The notes under the pieces are model-generated. The model was not told the origin of the DNA. It saw nothing but the letters and a program-made list of their open reading frames with translations, and did no database searches. A stretch of DNA of 64,000 bases from Rallus limicola (lineage: Eukaryota; Chordata; Aves; Gruiformes; Rallidae): assembly GCA_022605955.1 (NCBI GenBank), contig JAKCOZ010000003.1, forward strand, positions 54,312,179 through 54,376,178. The letters run 5' to 3'. Positions 38,202-51,679 of the stretch are shown piece by piece. A program made the position numbers and the translations under genes. Each line of letters opens with the position of its first letter. Position 1 is the first letter of the stretch.

Positions 38202-41200
38202 TAATTGTATTTTTTGCATGTAAATTTGGGCAATGTTCTTTATAGAAATTGCACACGAATTTACACCAGCAAGGGAGCCATCTATGACATATTAAGATAG
38301 ACTTGGATGTAATTTTTGAGCCTATATATAAATCCCATAATTTGGGATGAATCAAATGCAGTTTGACAAATGTCTGAAAACATGGTTTTGGGCATTTCTA
38401 CCCCTATGCCATCAGTATTTTCATTCCAACTATCACATTCAGAGTGGCTGTTTTGGGGAGCAATTCCCTTGGTCCATTTAGGATTTCAACCTTTTCTGAC
38501 CTTCAGGACAAGAGAAGTGTTTTTGTGACTGACTGCAAGTTTTAGAATAAGAAGCTTAATAATATCTACATAAGCACACAGGTGTTTGCCAGTGTAATAG
38601 CACTTGGCCACATCTACCTTGCACATGGCAGTGTGAACATGGTCGAGATAAGGGAGGGGGGAACATCCCGATCCAAACCACTGCATGTGGAGGAGAGCAG
38701 AGGAAGAGCTACTTATGATGTGACATGGCAGCTTGATTTCTGGATGTGGAGGCAAAATGCTGAGAATTCACTCAAGAGATTTTTAAAACCATTTTGAGGA
38801 CTAGTTGTGGTTTAAATGGCCAGTACCAAGGAATGAAATCAAATTGCTGCCAGCAAACCTAGTGTATGCAGATCAATTAGAGAGAAACCAGGCTTAACCT
38901 ATGTGACATCTTAATCACTCAGTCACACTACCATGTAGCTAAAACAGCTACCTGTCTTAGTCTGGCATTTGTACTTTTGATACCTTTGTAGGCAATGGTC
39001 ATGTTTTCTCCTTGGCCTTAGCTTTCCTAGATTAACAAGGGAAAATTCATCATCTCTTCTTGTTTTGTTCTCTGGTTAACCTGTCTCAAGGCCAGGCCTG
39101 GAAGTGAACCCTTTTGCTGTGATAATGTCTCAGCACCAGAAAAAACAGAACTGGAACTGGATGTAGTGATTATGGGCTTTCTACTAAAGAGCAGTATGCT
39201 GAGCTGATGTCCCAGTAGATCAGGAAGCAGACTCACTTACTCTTCACACCTCTTCTTCCTTTGAATGACTGAAGGAACTGGAGACTTGGCTGGTAGTTTG
39301 CTACCTGAAGAGTGTATAGGATGCTAATAGGAGCTAAATTCAAGTAAAATAAAATAGTTGAAAGTGACTTAAAGAGTCTAGTGGAGACATTAGATACAAG
39401 AATATCATGTCTGACTCAGAAAGTTCCAAGGCTGGAATGATACACGTTATCACATTTCTGCATATACATTGACTATGAAGAAGTTGTCATTTGAAGTTGG
39501 GTCCAAACCTGTGTAGCAATTCCTATGCTGTGGTAGCCTTCCAGAAGTGGACATAGTGCTTTGAACAGGCCAATACTTAAGAAGCTTTTACACAGCAAAT
39601 CCAACTTCAAAGGAGACAAACAGTTGCAGAAATATTGTTCTGCTCCAATTAGTTTTGATATTATTTTCCATGAAAGCAGGAGAGGTGGATTATGTTTGCA
39701 GGAAAAATTACTGTTGAATAGTTTTCTGATAATTAATAAAGTTATAACCTACTTATCCCATATTCCCATGTACTGACATTCTTTTTGTGCTGTCCAAGGC
39801 AGCTTTGACAGGAGTTGTCTCTCATTAATTACACGAGAGAAGAAAATACTACCTGCAGTATACAAAGCTGAAAAATGTAAAAAGTAACCTCACCATTCTA
39901 AGAAATCTGCCCTAGAATTGAGGAATTGTCCACCTTGCAGCCATGTCATGGAAGCACACATCACTGAGGCCTTGGGGCAGTCAGCCCTCTGGCCCCAAAC
40001 TGCTGGCAGAAGCCTCTGCATATCCATTTCCTCCATCAGCTCTTTCCTCCATCCGTTCAAATAGAGATGACATTTCTGTCTGTAGTGATCACAGCACAGT
40101 ATTTACTGAGGTAACATAGCCATTAAAAATATTGATGCAAATAATTATTTTTTCCAGATGTTCAACTAGAGTAAAGTTCTATTAATTCTTCATTAAATCC
40201 ATGTAATAATTTGAATTACAAGAACAAGAGTTGCAAAATTAATAATTTATTGTCATAGCCACTTTTACAGAAGATTAGTACTAATACCCATATTGCTTCA
40301 TTGACTTTTAATGATAAAATTCTAGGGAAGGTGACTTGGGTAGGTAGTAATTTATAATGCTTAATATAAACACTTGATATCTGAGGGTTTTTTCCTTTCT
40401 TAGCTTCTCATTCTAAATTATCTGTCATAGCAGTTCCTGATTCCGGCTTTACCCTGGTTTCCATTTGAAAAATTTATTTCAGTAGGTGGACTGAAAATTC
40501 CTGTATTTCCAAAATTGTCACTGTTGCACTAACCGAGCCCTGTTAACGGCATCTCTCTCTACTTTAATTATTCAGCCCAGGAACAATCAATAACCTGAAA
40601 AAGAACTACGCAAAGGAGGTAAAATCAGAATGACTATTGTAACTCCAAAACAATGTTCGTTGGGTTGTGAGAAAAGGTTGTGGGTTTTTGTCTTTTTTTG
40701 TAACTTTGTGTTCCAGTTGCCACTATAAAACTTTCCCTTCTTCTTTGGCTCATAGTGAATAATAACAATCAAGTTTTTACTTAAGGCATCAGGAGACATG
40801 ATATAATGATTAAGAACAAACTACAGAAATATTATTTCAGAAAACTAAATCTTAAATCAAAAGTAGGACAATAAAACTGCAGCATGGTAAGGTATGAAAA
40901 TGAAAAAAAAACCAAAACCAAAAAACTCAAACCAGAAATTAACAAACATTGAAATGGGAATGTAAGTGAAAAGACATTAAGGAGGGGGTGTAGTGGTGAA
41001 TTTAAAAAAAAAGAGAGAATCGCAATTTTCACCGAATTGGCTCTAAATATATTTTTACCTACGTATTAAAGTTGGGTGAGTTTTTTTAATAGTTAATTTT
41101 TTTCATTGACAAGTGACTGTCTGTTTTCAGCTTTGAGCTTAAATAAATATACACTCTAAGGCAGTGCTGAATGTAAAGGTTCTTGCTAAACTTTGACAAG

Positions 41201-41451
41201 CTAAGCATGGCAGAGTAATACCTGGCAGGATGAAGACATGAATAAGAAATATTTTCTTTGCCCTTCTTTAATTCACTTCAATCGGAAGATTTCCAAATCT
41301 AAACCATTAAGTTTAAGCAGGGATCTAAACAACAATGCTCCAGTCTCACTCAGGCTAGTCACAAACAGATCATGTTTGCTGTTAATAGGAACTATATGAG
41401 CTTAGCATTCTAAAATAAAACTGACTTTATTTGAAAAACTACTCAAAGGAT
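38202..41451. other. Non-coding AT-rich sequence
   Basis: No gene or transposon is recognised. A possible 28-nt minus-strand microexon (39237-39264) lies between an AG and a GTAAGTGAG; it is too short to call. Confidence 0.55.
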
Positions 41452-41502
41452 TTCACAGAATCACAGTCTTACAGGATGGCTGAGGTCAGAAGGGACCTGC
41501 TC
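41452..41502 (-). mobile_element. CR1 LINE 3'-tail fragment
   Basis: The plus strand reads TTCACAGAATCACAG, then TCTTACAGGATGGCTGAGG and TCAGAAGGGACCTGCT. This is the reverse complement of a CR1 3' terminus (the terminal ATTCTGTG-type repeats preceded by AGGTCCCTTCC-like sequence). Only about 50 bp is recognisable, so it is a heavily 5'-truncated copy. Confidence 0.6.
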
Positions 41503-42053
41503 AGACAGGGCTGCCTTGAGACAACTATTAAAAAGCTTAGTATTAGGAAAAAAAAAATGCTACAATTTAGCCTCAATTTATGTACATGTTTCTGGATTTC
41601 AGTATTATATATATATTTATTATTCAGGTTTGCATAAAGAAATTGAGACATAATTAAATTTTACAAACCCTAAAAGTAATTCTGAGATCTTTAATATAAT
41701 TTAAATAAATGCTACCTTTAGTAAATATCTATGTCAATATTGTTTATTTTGATGCCATCTGAGTAGAAATAACAAGTATTAAAGTGGCAGAGATACCAGT
41801 GTGAAAAAAATCCCTCAGCTCTTACTTTAAACTCTGAAAAGATTTTAGTAGCAGATCATAGGATGGCCTTGAATCATGACAACATCTCGCTGTGAGAAGA
41901 AGAGAGGATGAAGGACATGATCATGTGTTCTGCAATGGAAGAAAGACAGAATAATGTTATCAGTTTGATTAGGATATATCTTGCATGTATTTATATTTAC
42001 CATAGATTAGTGATCCTGTTTTATGTAGTTACACATACTAAAGATATACACAC

Positions 42054-42084
<31 letters not shown>

Positions 42085-44853
42085 ACCAATATACAACCAA
42101 TGGGAAAAGCATTGGAAGTCTGGTCAAGAAAGTCTCCAGTTTTCATTTATCAAAGTTTTAAATTTATTTGTAGGATATTGTTTACTCAGTTAACGCCTTT
42201 CATACAAATACTAATGAAAAAAAATGCAGCTGTTTATATTTAGTCAAGTGCTGTTACAATTTTCCCATCAAAGAAGTGTAATTTTCATTTTTAGTTACTT
42301 TTTCCATGTCTTTATGATTGAGCATGCACTCAACTGCAGTTGAGTGAAGTAAAATACACAGTGTCACTGTTCCCCCTTCAATGTACAAAATTGCAAGAAA
42401 ACTCATTAAAACAGATGACTGCTGAATGAATCATCACAAAACCATTTAAGACATTATTTTTTGGGCACAGTTTTAAGGGTCTGATCATCTGAGAAGCATT
42501 GCTGTACCTCTGATCACTTGTCTTCGCATAGGGGTTTTTTGGCAGCTTATGAGATAAAAGCACAAAATTTATTATTGAGTGTTTTTTTCCCAGGTCTTTT
42601 TCTGTTCCAGGTGTATAAGAGAATGAGGAATCTTTATAACTGAACACATACATTCACCTTAAATCATTCCCTTATATCACTGCTGTATATTGAGGTGTGG
42701 GTTTTGTTTTGATTTTTTTAAAAGGTTATTCCCCTAAAAATTAAGGTTCTGAAGAGTTAATATCATAAAACAAAGCCATTATACAATAATTTAACTGAAA
42801 TGTTTAAAATTCACACCAAAAAGCCCCCTGTGTTTTACTACAAAACCTTCAGAGAAGTAGATTGCTTTTCAAATCAGCTTAAGCTTTGCAAATGCAAGAT
42901 TTTCAGTTCAGCTTTGATATAGCATAGGCAAAAGTAATAAACTCCACAAAAAATCAAGAAATACAAAACAACACCTTGAAAATATTGTGCCTAGTGCTTA
43001 CTGGACTATATGAGTGAACTGACAGTCTTTGAAAGCAGGTAAGAAGTGAAAGCTTAGTATGGCTGAGATAACAAGTTGGGGAGTGCATTGTTTGTCTACT
43101 GGCGCCAAGCAGTGTTCTTAAGATTAGCAGTCCTAAATCTTTCATTGATGGCATTGCAAACTGACCACTATAATCCATTCATTAAAGCCATACCAATGAA
43201 AAGGATAAGAAGCTAAACATCTATGTTGAAAAAACACAAAACTTTAAAATGACAATTTAAGTATTTAAAAGTGCACCAAGTCATATTAAGCAAATCTAAG
43301 GATGTTTTGGACTAGAAAGACTTTTGCAAGTTAGAATCACTTTGTAAATGAACATCTCTCTTCCTCTCCTCCCCTCTTCTCATAATAGACACATCATAAC
43401 AAAAGGGAATAACTACTTTAGGAACATGGTTAAACTGAGGGTAGCTAGCAGACAGTGTCATTGGGACATGTCGACTATTGTGTTTGAAACCTGTCCTTAT
43501 AAATGAATTGATGCTTTATTTCCCATCTACTCTTATGAAATAGTACTACCTGGTAAGAAGAATGAGTTTCCCTAATTTAAGATCATATAAAATATACTAT
43601 ATTTTTTACATGTTCTCTTATCTTTTTCGAAACTGGAATGATTCAAGAAATAGATTGAAAATGGATCCTCTTTTTTACTGCAGTAAGTGGGATCATGCCA
43701 GCTGACCAAACATAGTTGTATCTAAAAGTTTACCTAGAGCTGTAGGTAGGTTTTTCCAGAGAAGCTGTCCCCCTGAACCCATCTATGAGGGGTATGCTGC
43801 GACTGTGCTCAGAAATAATAATTTTATCCATCTAAACAATTAAAACAGACTCATGGGTCCTCATGTGACATTAGGCATTCTTCACAGAAGGTGTAGCCTT
43901 GCCTACCTTTACTGCATTACAGGCTTGACTGTGATGTGTTCAGAATGTGTGCCTAGGCATTTTCTGAAGATTTCCTGTGGGTTTCTTACATGACTTGGGA
44001 TCGGATGGGTTATACAGATAGACAGTTATTCCTAGGTCAGCTTTTGGGGAACTGTGTCATTATAACCTATGGGAAGTTGGTGCTCAGGTCCCAGAAGCTG
44101 GATCTCAGTCTTTGAAAATTACAGCCCAAAGTTTTGAAAGCAGAATATATTTTACAGAATGGCATGTCCTAGAAACAGTATTATGATATCTTAGCACTTA
44201 ACCTAAAGCCTGTTATGAACAGCTTTAGTCCCTAGCATCAGCTAGACAAGGGAGTATGAAACAATAATTCTATATGAAAGATATTTAAGCTCTTCCCTAT
44301 CAGGAAGTAGTGCAATCCCTGCAAAAATTACTGATAAAACAGTTCTCATGCTGGACAGTAATAGAGTAACTGAGTGATGTACAGTCTTCTAGCAGCATAG
44401 TTTTATCATCTTTCTTAGTTCTTTGTGCCTTACCCTTTAGAGGTCAGATTTCTAACTCTTTCAAATGTCTGTGTAATTCGTTCTGGTTTAATTTATCCAC
44501 GACAGTTACACATGCTTCGCAATGAGAAAGAAATAAACCAAAATTCAATACTTAGATTTTGGGTTCTACTGTACTTTAAATGCAAGTTAGTAAGCATGTT
44601 TTCAGTGTGGATTTTCACTAGATGTATTTGGACTTTTTCTTGTGGGTGTTTTTTTTACCTAAGGGTTCGTATAAAATTTGCTGAAAATGGACTTCTCCCT
44701 TGAATTTTGAATTGAAGAAGAATAGCAATGGTGACATTTTCTTTTCTGACTTTGACAATTAAAAATTAGCTTTTAATTTGAAATTACACTAATTCCAGTA
44801 ATTAGCTATCAAAGAAAAATGAAAATGAATGTTTGAATTGATTAGAATTCAGT
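41503..44853. other. Non-coding AT-rich sequence with an AT/AC microsatellite
   Basis: Apart from the dinucleotide tract at 42044-42084 I see no repeat or gene. Open frames of up to 111 codons are unremarkable, and one of them crosses the microsatellite. Confidence 0.6.
42044..42084. repeat. Compound (AT)n/(AC)n microsatellite
   Basis: Alternating purine-pyrimidine tract: ATATACACAC, then ATATATGT, then an uninterrupted (AT)n run and a short ACAC end. Confidence 0.9.
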
Positions 44854-45265
44854 GATGACCAGAGGGCTGGAACACGTCTCCTGTGAAGACAAGCTGAGAG
44901 AGTTGGAATTGTTCAGCCTAGAGAAGGGAAAGCTCTGGGACATCCTATGGAAGCCCTCTCATACCTAGGGAGGGACTCTTTACAAGGGAATGTACTGATA
45001 GCACAAGTGGTAATGGCCTTAAGCTCAAGGAGGGTAGATTTAGACTAGATGTTAGGAAGAATTTCTTCCTTGTGAGAGCAGTGAGGCCCTGGCACAGGCT
45101 GCCCAGAGAAGCTGTGGCTGCCCTCCCTGGCAGTGTTCAAGGCCAGGCTGGATGGGGTGTTGGGCAGCCTGGGCTAGTGGAGGGTGTCCCTGCCCATGGT
45201 AGATGGGTTTGGACTTGATGGTCTTTGAGGTCCCTTCCAACCCAAACCAGTCTGTGATTATGTGA
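44854..45265 (+). mobile_element. CR1 LINE, 5'-truncated, 3' end present
   Basis: The copy enters CR1 ORF2 near its C-terminus (GATGACCAGAGGGCTGG, with GAAGACAAGCTGAGAGAG and GTTCAGCCTAGAGAAGG). It continues through the 3' UTR (TTAGGAAGAATTTCTTCC, GAGGCCCTGGCACAGGCTGC) to GTCTTTGAGGTCCCTTCCAA and a worn terminal repeat TCTGTGATTATGTGA. The coding remnant is interrupted by stops. Its 3' part resembles the outer copy ending at 27338 and the one ending at 62227 (shared CTAGTGGAGGGT then TCCCTGCCCATG), so these are one subfamily. Confidence 0.9.
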
Positions 45266-48200
45266 AATATTTTTCAGATACTTGGGAAAACTTCTGACTT
45301 TCTGAGATTCTGGTAGGGCTTAATTGTTAAAGATAGTTCAACTATCTATAGATAATGACTAAATAGCATTTCAAATTCTGACTATGAAACAGAGAACATA
45401 AAAAGTTAATATATTTCTTTAATGTTTTATAAATCTTCTTGGAAGATACTACTGTCCCAAAATCAGTACTAGCTCCTGCTGTATAATTGTATTCATTCTT
45501 AAGAGATTTTTTAGTGCTATTCTTTCTAAAATTGTATGTTGTCCTATAAGATTTCAGAATAATTTGTTACAGATTTGCTTTACTGATTTCTAATCAGAAT
45601 AGTAGCTAGAAGTTATTATGCAGTTAGTCTGTTACTTAGACTAGGTATGGATTTAGACCCAGAAGAAGAAAGCATAAGAAAGAGTAGACACCTATTTACA
45701 ATCTTACCTGTTTTCCTTTGATTCATTCTATCTTTCTGGATATACAAGCAGTGTAGCCAGATCCAAGGACAAGATGGATGGACAGATATTGTGTATGTAC
45801 AGGCGATAGCCACATGATAAATTATGGAACCATCTCATTTATTTATATTCACCTTTGACCATCTCACCTGCCCTTTGCCTACCAATTCATCTTCACCATG
45901 ATGACTTATAAAATTCCAAATCCTTGAGACATTTCAGTTCATTTTATTGTGCCTCTTGTTCTTTGTTTCCCCTCTTATTTCTCCAGCAAAATGAGAGAAG
46001 ATTGCCACAGCCTGAAAAAGAAATTATTCATTAATACAACACTCCCCCCCTCCCTGAAATTTGAATCCTGACTAGCTAACGTTCTTTAGAGATCTTCCTA
46101 ATGATGATGGAAAATAAAGATGGATAAATGGACTGTAATTTATTTAGTTTTAACTATTATTAGTTCTAGAGCTAGGCATTTTATCTTCCTCAGTAACAAG
46201 GAGAAAGAGCAACCTGCAGGAAAACAAATGTCATCCAGTTCAGAAGGCTTATTTGAAACAACAAAACCAAGAAAGAAAATCAGAAAAAACTTGCATTCAC
46301 ACAGTTCATGACCACTCTAGTTTGCCCCTCTATGTTGTTCTTTCAGGGCTGATTTTTTAAGAACAAGAACCAGTCATACATTTGACCAGTGTTACTGATA
46401 CTCATCTTTTAAGGCCAGAAAAGTCATGGAATTCTTTGGCCTCATCTACTCTGGAGGCAGTATTTGATATATGAAGTTATTGCTATTTTTTATATATTCA
46501 TTATTTAATCTGATATTAAATTAAAAAAAAGACCCTCAACAAGCAGTTTGTTTCCTTATCATTGAAAGTTATATATAACAAGATGGTCTGGGAGAGGTTT
46601 CTTCTAATAGTCCAAATCTTTTCTTCAAGAATAAATGTAAAAGCTAAGGCCTGTGAGTTTCCAGGATCATTCATTGGTGGCTGTAGCAAAAAAGGGGTTC
46701 AAAGACTCTGAGACAATGGCTGTCACAATGTTAGATTTTATTTCATGTCTTGTGCCTCATTTGCTGTTTTCTCTGTTATTATATGATAGAAACAAATTAA
46801 CACTGCCCTCAAAAGTATGTGAAAAACAGCATGAAAATGTTTTCTTGCTCTTGAATACATCTTGGAATATTTACACTGTCATTTCTATGGAAAAAATGTC
46901 AAAATGCTTACAGAGTTCTGATAAAGTTGCACTCTATAAAATTTGCAAGAAAAAAGTTATGTTTGGAGAGCAAGAAAACAGATATTTTAATCTCATCCAT
47001 CAATATTTTAATACATGCTTCTTATAAAAGATGCATGTTTTTTACTCAGGGATGGATTTTGTTAGTCGTATTGTCTATGTGACTTTCCTTTTGGACACTC
47101 TTAATTGAAACCTGAGTGAATGTTATTGCATTTCTTTGTTTGGATTACATAATTTTGGAAGTGATATTGTCTAAATAGAAAAAGATTCTTCACACAAGAA
47201 GTGTCCTTTTACAGAAGGACTTACACTGATAAACATAGAGAGGTTTAAATTTGGAGGGTTGTCCGCCAGTACCAATCTATCTTACAAATGAAGGCAAAAG
47301 GAGTAAGAAAGTTCTTCCTTACTTGCTGGAAAAGCTAGTTTTCTTCAGTGTTGGGTATGGTCTAACATTGCTCTTGTTGGGAGCAATGGAAAAAAGGTCA
47401 TGCTAATACAGATACTAATTTTAAACAACTAAAAATGAAAATCACGAGAGTAACAGAGCTAGTCTACTGAAGCCTTAGAAAATAAAAGAAACATATTAAA
47501 ACTTCAACTGAAACAGTTCAGATTGTCTTTATGTCCACACTGGTCAAGGAAGATCCATGCACTTTGTTTCATGTGTGTGTGTTATCATCTGTATGGGCAG
47601 AACTGCATTTCTGTCAGGAACACTAAAGTATGAATTTTGCCCATGGCCATCCCACCTATGGGAGCAGACAAACTTATTGACTGTGTAAAGCACCATCATA
47701 GCATTCGGAGTCCTTAGGCTGGATGACTGCTAAGATGTCATAGGACATGCTGCAACTGCATTTCTGTTATGGAGATGTTTACTCCATGTCTACAAATTGT
47801 GATGGTGAAAATGTCTTGATGCTCTGTAGATCACATCCAGTCCACAGATGGTCTGGAAATTGATCCCAGAATCAAGAGTCCTGGTAGAGGAGCAGCATCT
47901 TCCCATGCTGTGACAATGGTCACCTTGGCCAATAATTGAAGTAAAGTAAAACTGCCTAAACTTGAAGTAAATTTTCTTCTCTCTGTGCAAGAGGTAAAGG
48001 AGATATGTTATAGGAGACCCAACAGGATAGAGTATGAAAGTACTCTGTCTTAATGGCAAACATAAAGATTATTAGTCATTAAAAGAATACATTTTTTAAA
48101 TCTAAATTTTTCTTTAACATTTTAACTGGCTGCGGGAAAACAGAAAGATCAAGCAATAATGCAAAGAATAGCTAGGGTCTGCGCAGCAGTATGTATGTTA

Positions 48201-48285
48201 AGATTATACCAAACTAGGAAGTGCTGTGACTCTGTTGAGGAAGGAAAGGCCTAGCAGAGATCCAGATAGAGCATTAGGTTGTGAT
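45266..48285. other. Non-coding AT-rich sequence
   Basis: No gene or transposon is recognised. The 124-codon frame at 46653-47027 (plus) matches nothing known to me. A strong minus-strand donor-like CAG|GTAAGATTG at about 45706 lacks a good acceptor partner. Confidence 0.6.
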
Positions 48286-49030
48286 TAATGCAATGAAATT
48301 TAACAGGTCCAAATGCTGGATTCCACACTAGGATGGAGTAATGCTGGGCACAAGTATAACCTGGGAGAGGAGTGGCTGGAGAGCAACTGGGTTGCTGGTT
48401 CACAGCAGCTCAGCAGCCAGTCAGCAGTGTGCTCTGGCAGCCAAACCACATCCTGAGGGGCATCAAACATGGTATAACCAGCCTGCTAAAAGAGGTGATT
48501 ATCCCAGTGTATTCAGTGTTGGCACGGCCTCACCTGGAGTGCTGGGCGCAGTGCTGGGCACCAGAATTTAAGAAGAGCATGAAGGTCCTTGAATGTGTCC
48601 AGAGGAAGGCAACAAAACTGGCAGGCTGGCTGGAAGGAATGTCCTGTGAAGAGCAACTGAGGACTTTGGGCTTGCCCAGTTTGGAAACTGAGTGGTGACT
48701 TCACAGTTCTCTGCAGCTTCCTGAGGAAAGGAAGTGGAGAGAGAGGTGTTGGGTTTTTCTCCCTTGGATCCAGGTACAGGACAAATGGGGATGGTTCAAA
48801 GCTGCACCAGGAGAGGTTTCAACCAGGCATTTTTTTATTGAGAGGGTGGTCAAACACTGTAACAGGCTTTCTAGAGAGATGGTCGATGCCCTGAGCCTGT
48901 CAATGGGACAGATGATACCCTTAACAGCATGTTTGAACTTTTGGTCAGACCTAAACTGGTCAGACAGTTGGACTAGATGATCATTGCAGGTCTCTTATAC
49001 TGAAAGAGGTATTCCGTTTATTCTATTCTC
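48286..49030 (+). mobile_element. CR1 LINE, older divergent copy
   Basis: It begins with a CR1 passage (CAATGAAATTTAACAGGTCC) and encodes a decayed ORF2 C-terminus in 48372-48698. That frame contains RPHLECWAQCWAPEFKK, LECVQRKATKLAGWLEG and a LGLPSLET-like end, all clear counterparts of the CR1 consensus but more diverged than in the other copies. The 3' UTR follows (AACAGGCTTTCTAGAGAGATGG). The end is GGACTAGATGATCATTGCAGG then a worn ATTCCGTTTATTCTATTCT. The different 3' UTR wording places it in another, probably older, CR1 subfamily. It is not functional. Confidence 0.85.
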
Positions 49031-51679
49031 TGTGTGCTTTACGATCATCATATGCCTTGAAACTGCTCTAAGCTGAAAGTACCAGCAATAACCATTATGT
49101 GTAGGAGAGCTTACTTTATTAGGAGAAGGAAATCAGGCAGCATTTTGGGATTACTGCACCTCCCATTCATTTAGAGCATGTCATGAGTTCTTCAGTGTCC
49201 CCTTGGGCAAGCAGTGCAGACAGACAAGAGCCACTTCTTTCTTAAGTTCCAACTTTTTCCCACATCACTGATAAGAAATGTCTTTGAATAAAATCTAAAA
49301 TATAGGGCAGATGCTTTTTATTCCTTCTTCTCTCCACTAAACAGACAGAGTCACAGCTATGGGCCCATCAGTATGTGCAAGTGGGAAAAATGGAACAGTC
49401 ACAACATCAATTAAGTGCATGTACAATTATAAATGCCTAAAACATAAGACTAGTTTTGCTTTTTTTATCCTCCCCAGATACTTCAGAGTAAAAGTACCTC
49501 ACTCAGTTTGTAACATAACTATTTTAAAATGTAATAGTGCATCCTCAGCCATACAGAAAAACTATTTATTTACATTGCCAAGAGACAGAAAGATGAAGCC
49601 AACACTCAAACATTTGTTTCAAGTATTTGTCTTAAAGCCTGTTATTTAGGAAATAAAAACATTTAAATTCAGGTGCATACCAGGCAGTTCAAACAAACAA
49701 CAGTCCAAGCTTTTGTCATAGTGAATAGCATGAAAGAGCTATAAGAAAAAAACTGAATGCGGGTCCCCAAGATTGGGGCTGAGCCACTGCTGCCGGAGAG
49801 AGATGGAAGTGGGACAGAGAACTGCTGAAGGAGTTGAGAACAGACACTGTTCCTCCTGCCCTGGCCCTTCTTGGCTGAAATCAGTCTGTCATTCCAGCAC
49901 ATGAGAGAAATCATAGTCTGAGGCATGGGTGTGTCACTGCCACAGAGCCCAGGCAAGAGTCTGCCTCGTGTGCTGACAGCACAAATACAAAATCAGGCTA
50001 CATCTTTAAATGAGTTACATTTAGAAAATTCTGTAGATCAGTGTCAAGTTGCTGCTTATAAACCAGAAACTTATATACAATGTCCATGCAGTATATTTTA
50101 CTATTGTACTATATATTACACTATTATCTTAAAGAACTCCAGCTATTTGTAAAAATAAAAATTGGAAAGCAAAAATTTCGATCCATTCCAGTTAGAAAAC
50201 ACAGATACAGTTAAAATAACCTCTTTCAAGTCAAATGTTAAGATCTTAATCAGGTTTGTTTGCAGCAAACATTTGAAAAAAGAAAGTCCGTATCACATAG
50301 GTACCTTTAGATGATGTGACTGGTTGGCTGTATGCACGACAGGATAATCTGTTTTTATGAATTAATATTCATCATTAAAGAACTTTTTTTTTTCCCCCCT
50401 GTGTTTATCTGTTTCCTGATCCTCCATTTGCAAGCATGGCAATGTAAAAGAGGGAAAAACTCAGCTTTTGGTAATTGTCGTAAATCTCTCAAGCTATATG
50501 TTATGTTCTGGGGATCTTTTAACCAGGGAAAACATCATGCTAAGAAGCGTTCTAAGAATATCAGAGTTGCTAGCAATGTGACTATCACAGTGTGAATTAA
50601 TTTGAATATTTATATATCATAAATACTGTTCTGCTAGTTACCAATATTTTAAAAATCTGGTAAAAACATTAATGAAACGATTAAGTGCAGGAAAGAATAA
50701 ATTTATTAGTGTATTTCCTGATAAAACAAAGATTTTTGGTTTAGTTTTCACTAAAGAATGTAGCTTTGTATTTCAAAACAATGTCTCCCACCCAAGGAAC
50801 GGAAGTCATATGCTAAAAAGCAGACATGGGATCAAAACTGACTGAAAATTTATTATCTCACACCTGGAGGAACTGTTCCCTTTAGGTTATTGAAAGGGTG
50901 AACAGGAGAACCAAGGTGAAGACATTCCTGGTACATTTTCTTGCATTGTAAATGCAAATTAAAAATGAGACTACTAATTTGCAAACACTTGTGAATATAA
51001 CTGCTGTACATTTTTAAATTATGTCTGGAAATGAAGCAATCTGTATGACTCAAAATGAATGATTTAGCTAATTATAATACCAGATCTCACTGCTATGTCT
51101 GGAACAGGGATTTATCATTATTTCCAGAGTTTCCTAACATTTATCATTATTTTCAATACAAAAGGATATATATTTCCCTCTGGCTGCAAATCAGGCCCTT
51201 GCTGAACTCCGCTGTATGCACGAAGACATTAACAAACCATTTCCGGTTTTGAGCGGTTAGACTCTGCAACCTTTGCACCGCTGGCAAGATAACTGCAACT
51301 AACCTTTATAAACATGAGACTTCCCTTTCACAGTTGATATGCTGATATGGTTTTATGTTAGCCTTTTCCAGCTGCCTCTCCATGGTGAGTAACTGGACTT
51401 AGCTCGCTGGAAATATTCTGGGAGACTGCCAATACCTTCATGTACTGTTAGAACAGGTTTTTCTGACTGGTTAGCACAACTTCCCCCAAAATAAATTTTC
51501 CTGTTGGCTGAGCAGTAGAAATGCTACCCTTCTAAATGTTGGGCAATGATGATGTTACTCATTATTTTGCCACCTTATATTCAGGAGTGAAGGTGACTAC
51601 GTCACACATTTAACTATGGTTGAGTCTTCACTTGGTATTTGCAATTTTTAATCCTGACCAGTATGTGAGTTTGAATAAG
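49031..51679. other. Non-coding sequence
   Basis: No gene or transposon is recognised. The patch 49740-49980 is GC-richer and could be an old unrecognised repeat. The patch 51185-51420 carries several CpG (TTCCGG, GAGCGG, CACCGC) and ends in an ATG|GTGAGTAA donor-like site at 51381; it could be a conserved element, but this cannot be judged from one sequence. Confidence 0.45.

Noticed and set aside
37843..38355. 170-codon minus-strand frame, the longest in the window
   Set aside because: It lies mostly within the solo LTR at 37598-38201 on the opposite strand and has no retroviral or cellular motif.
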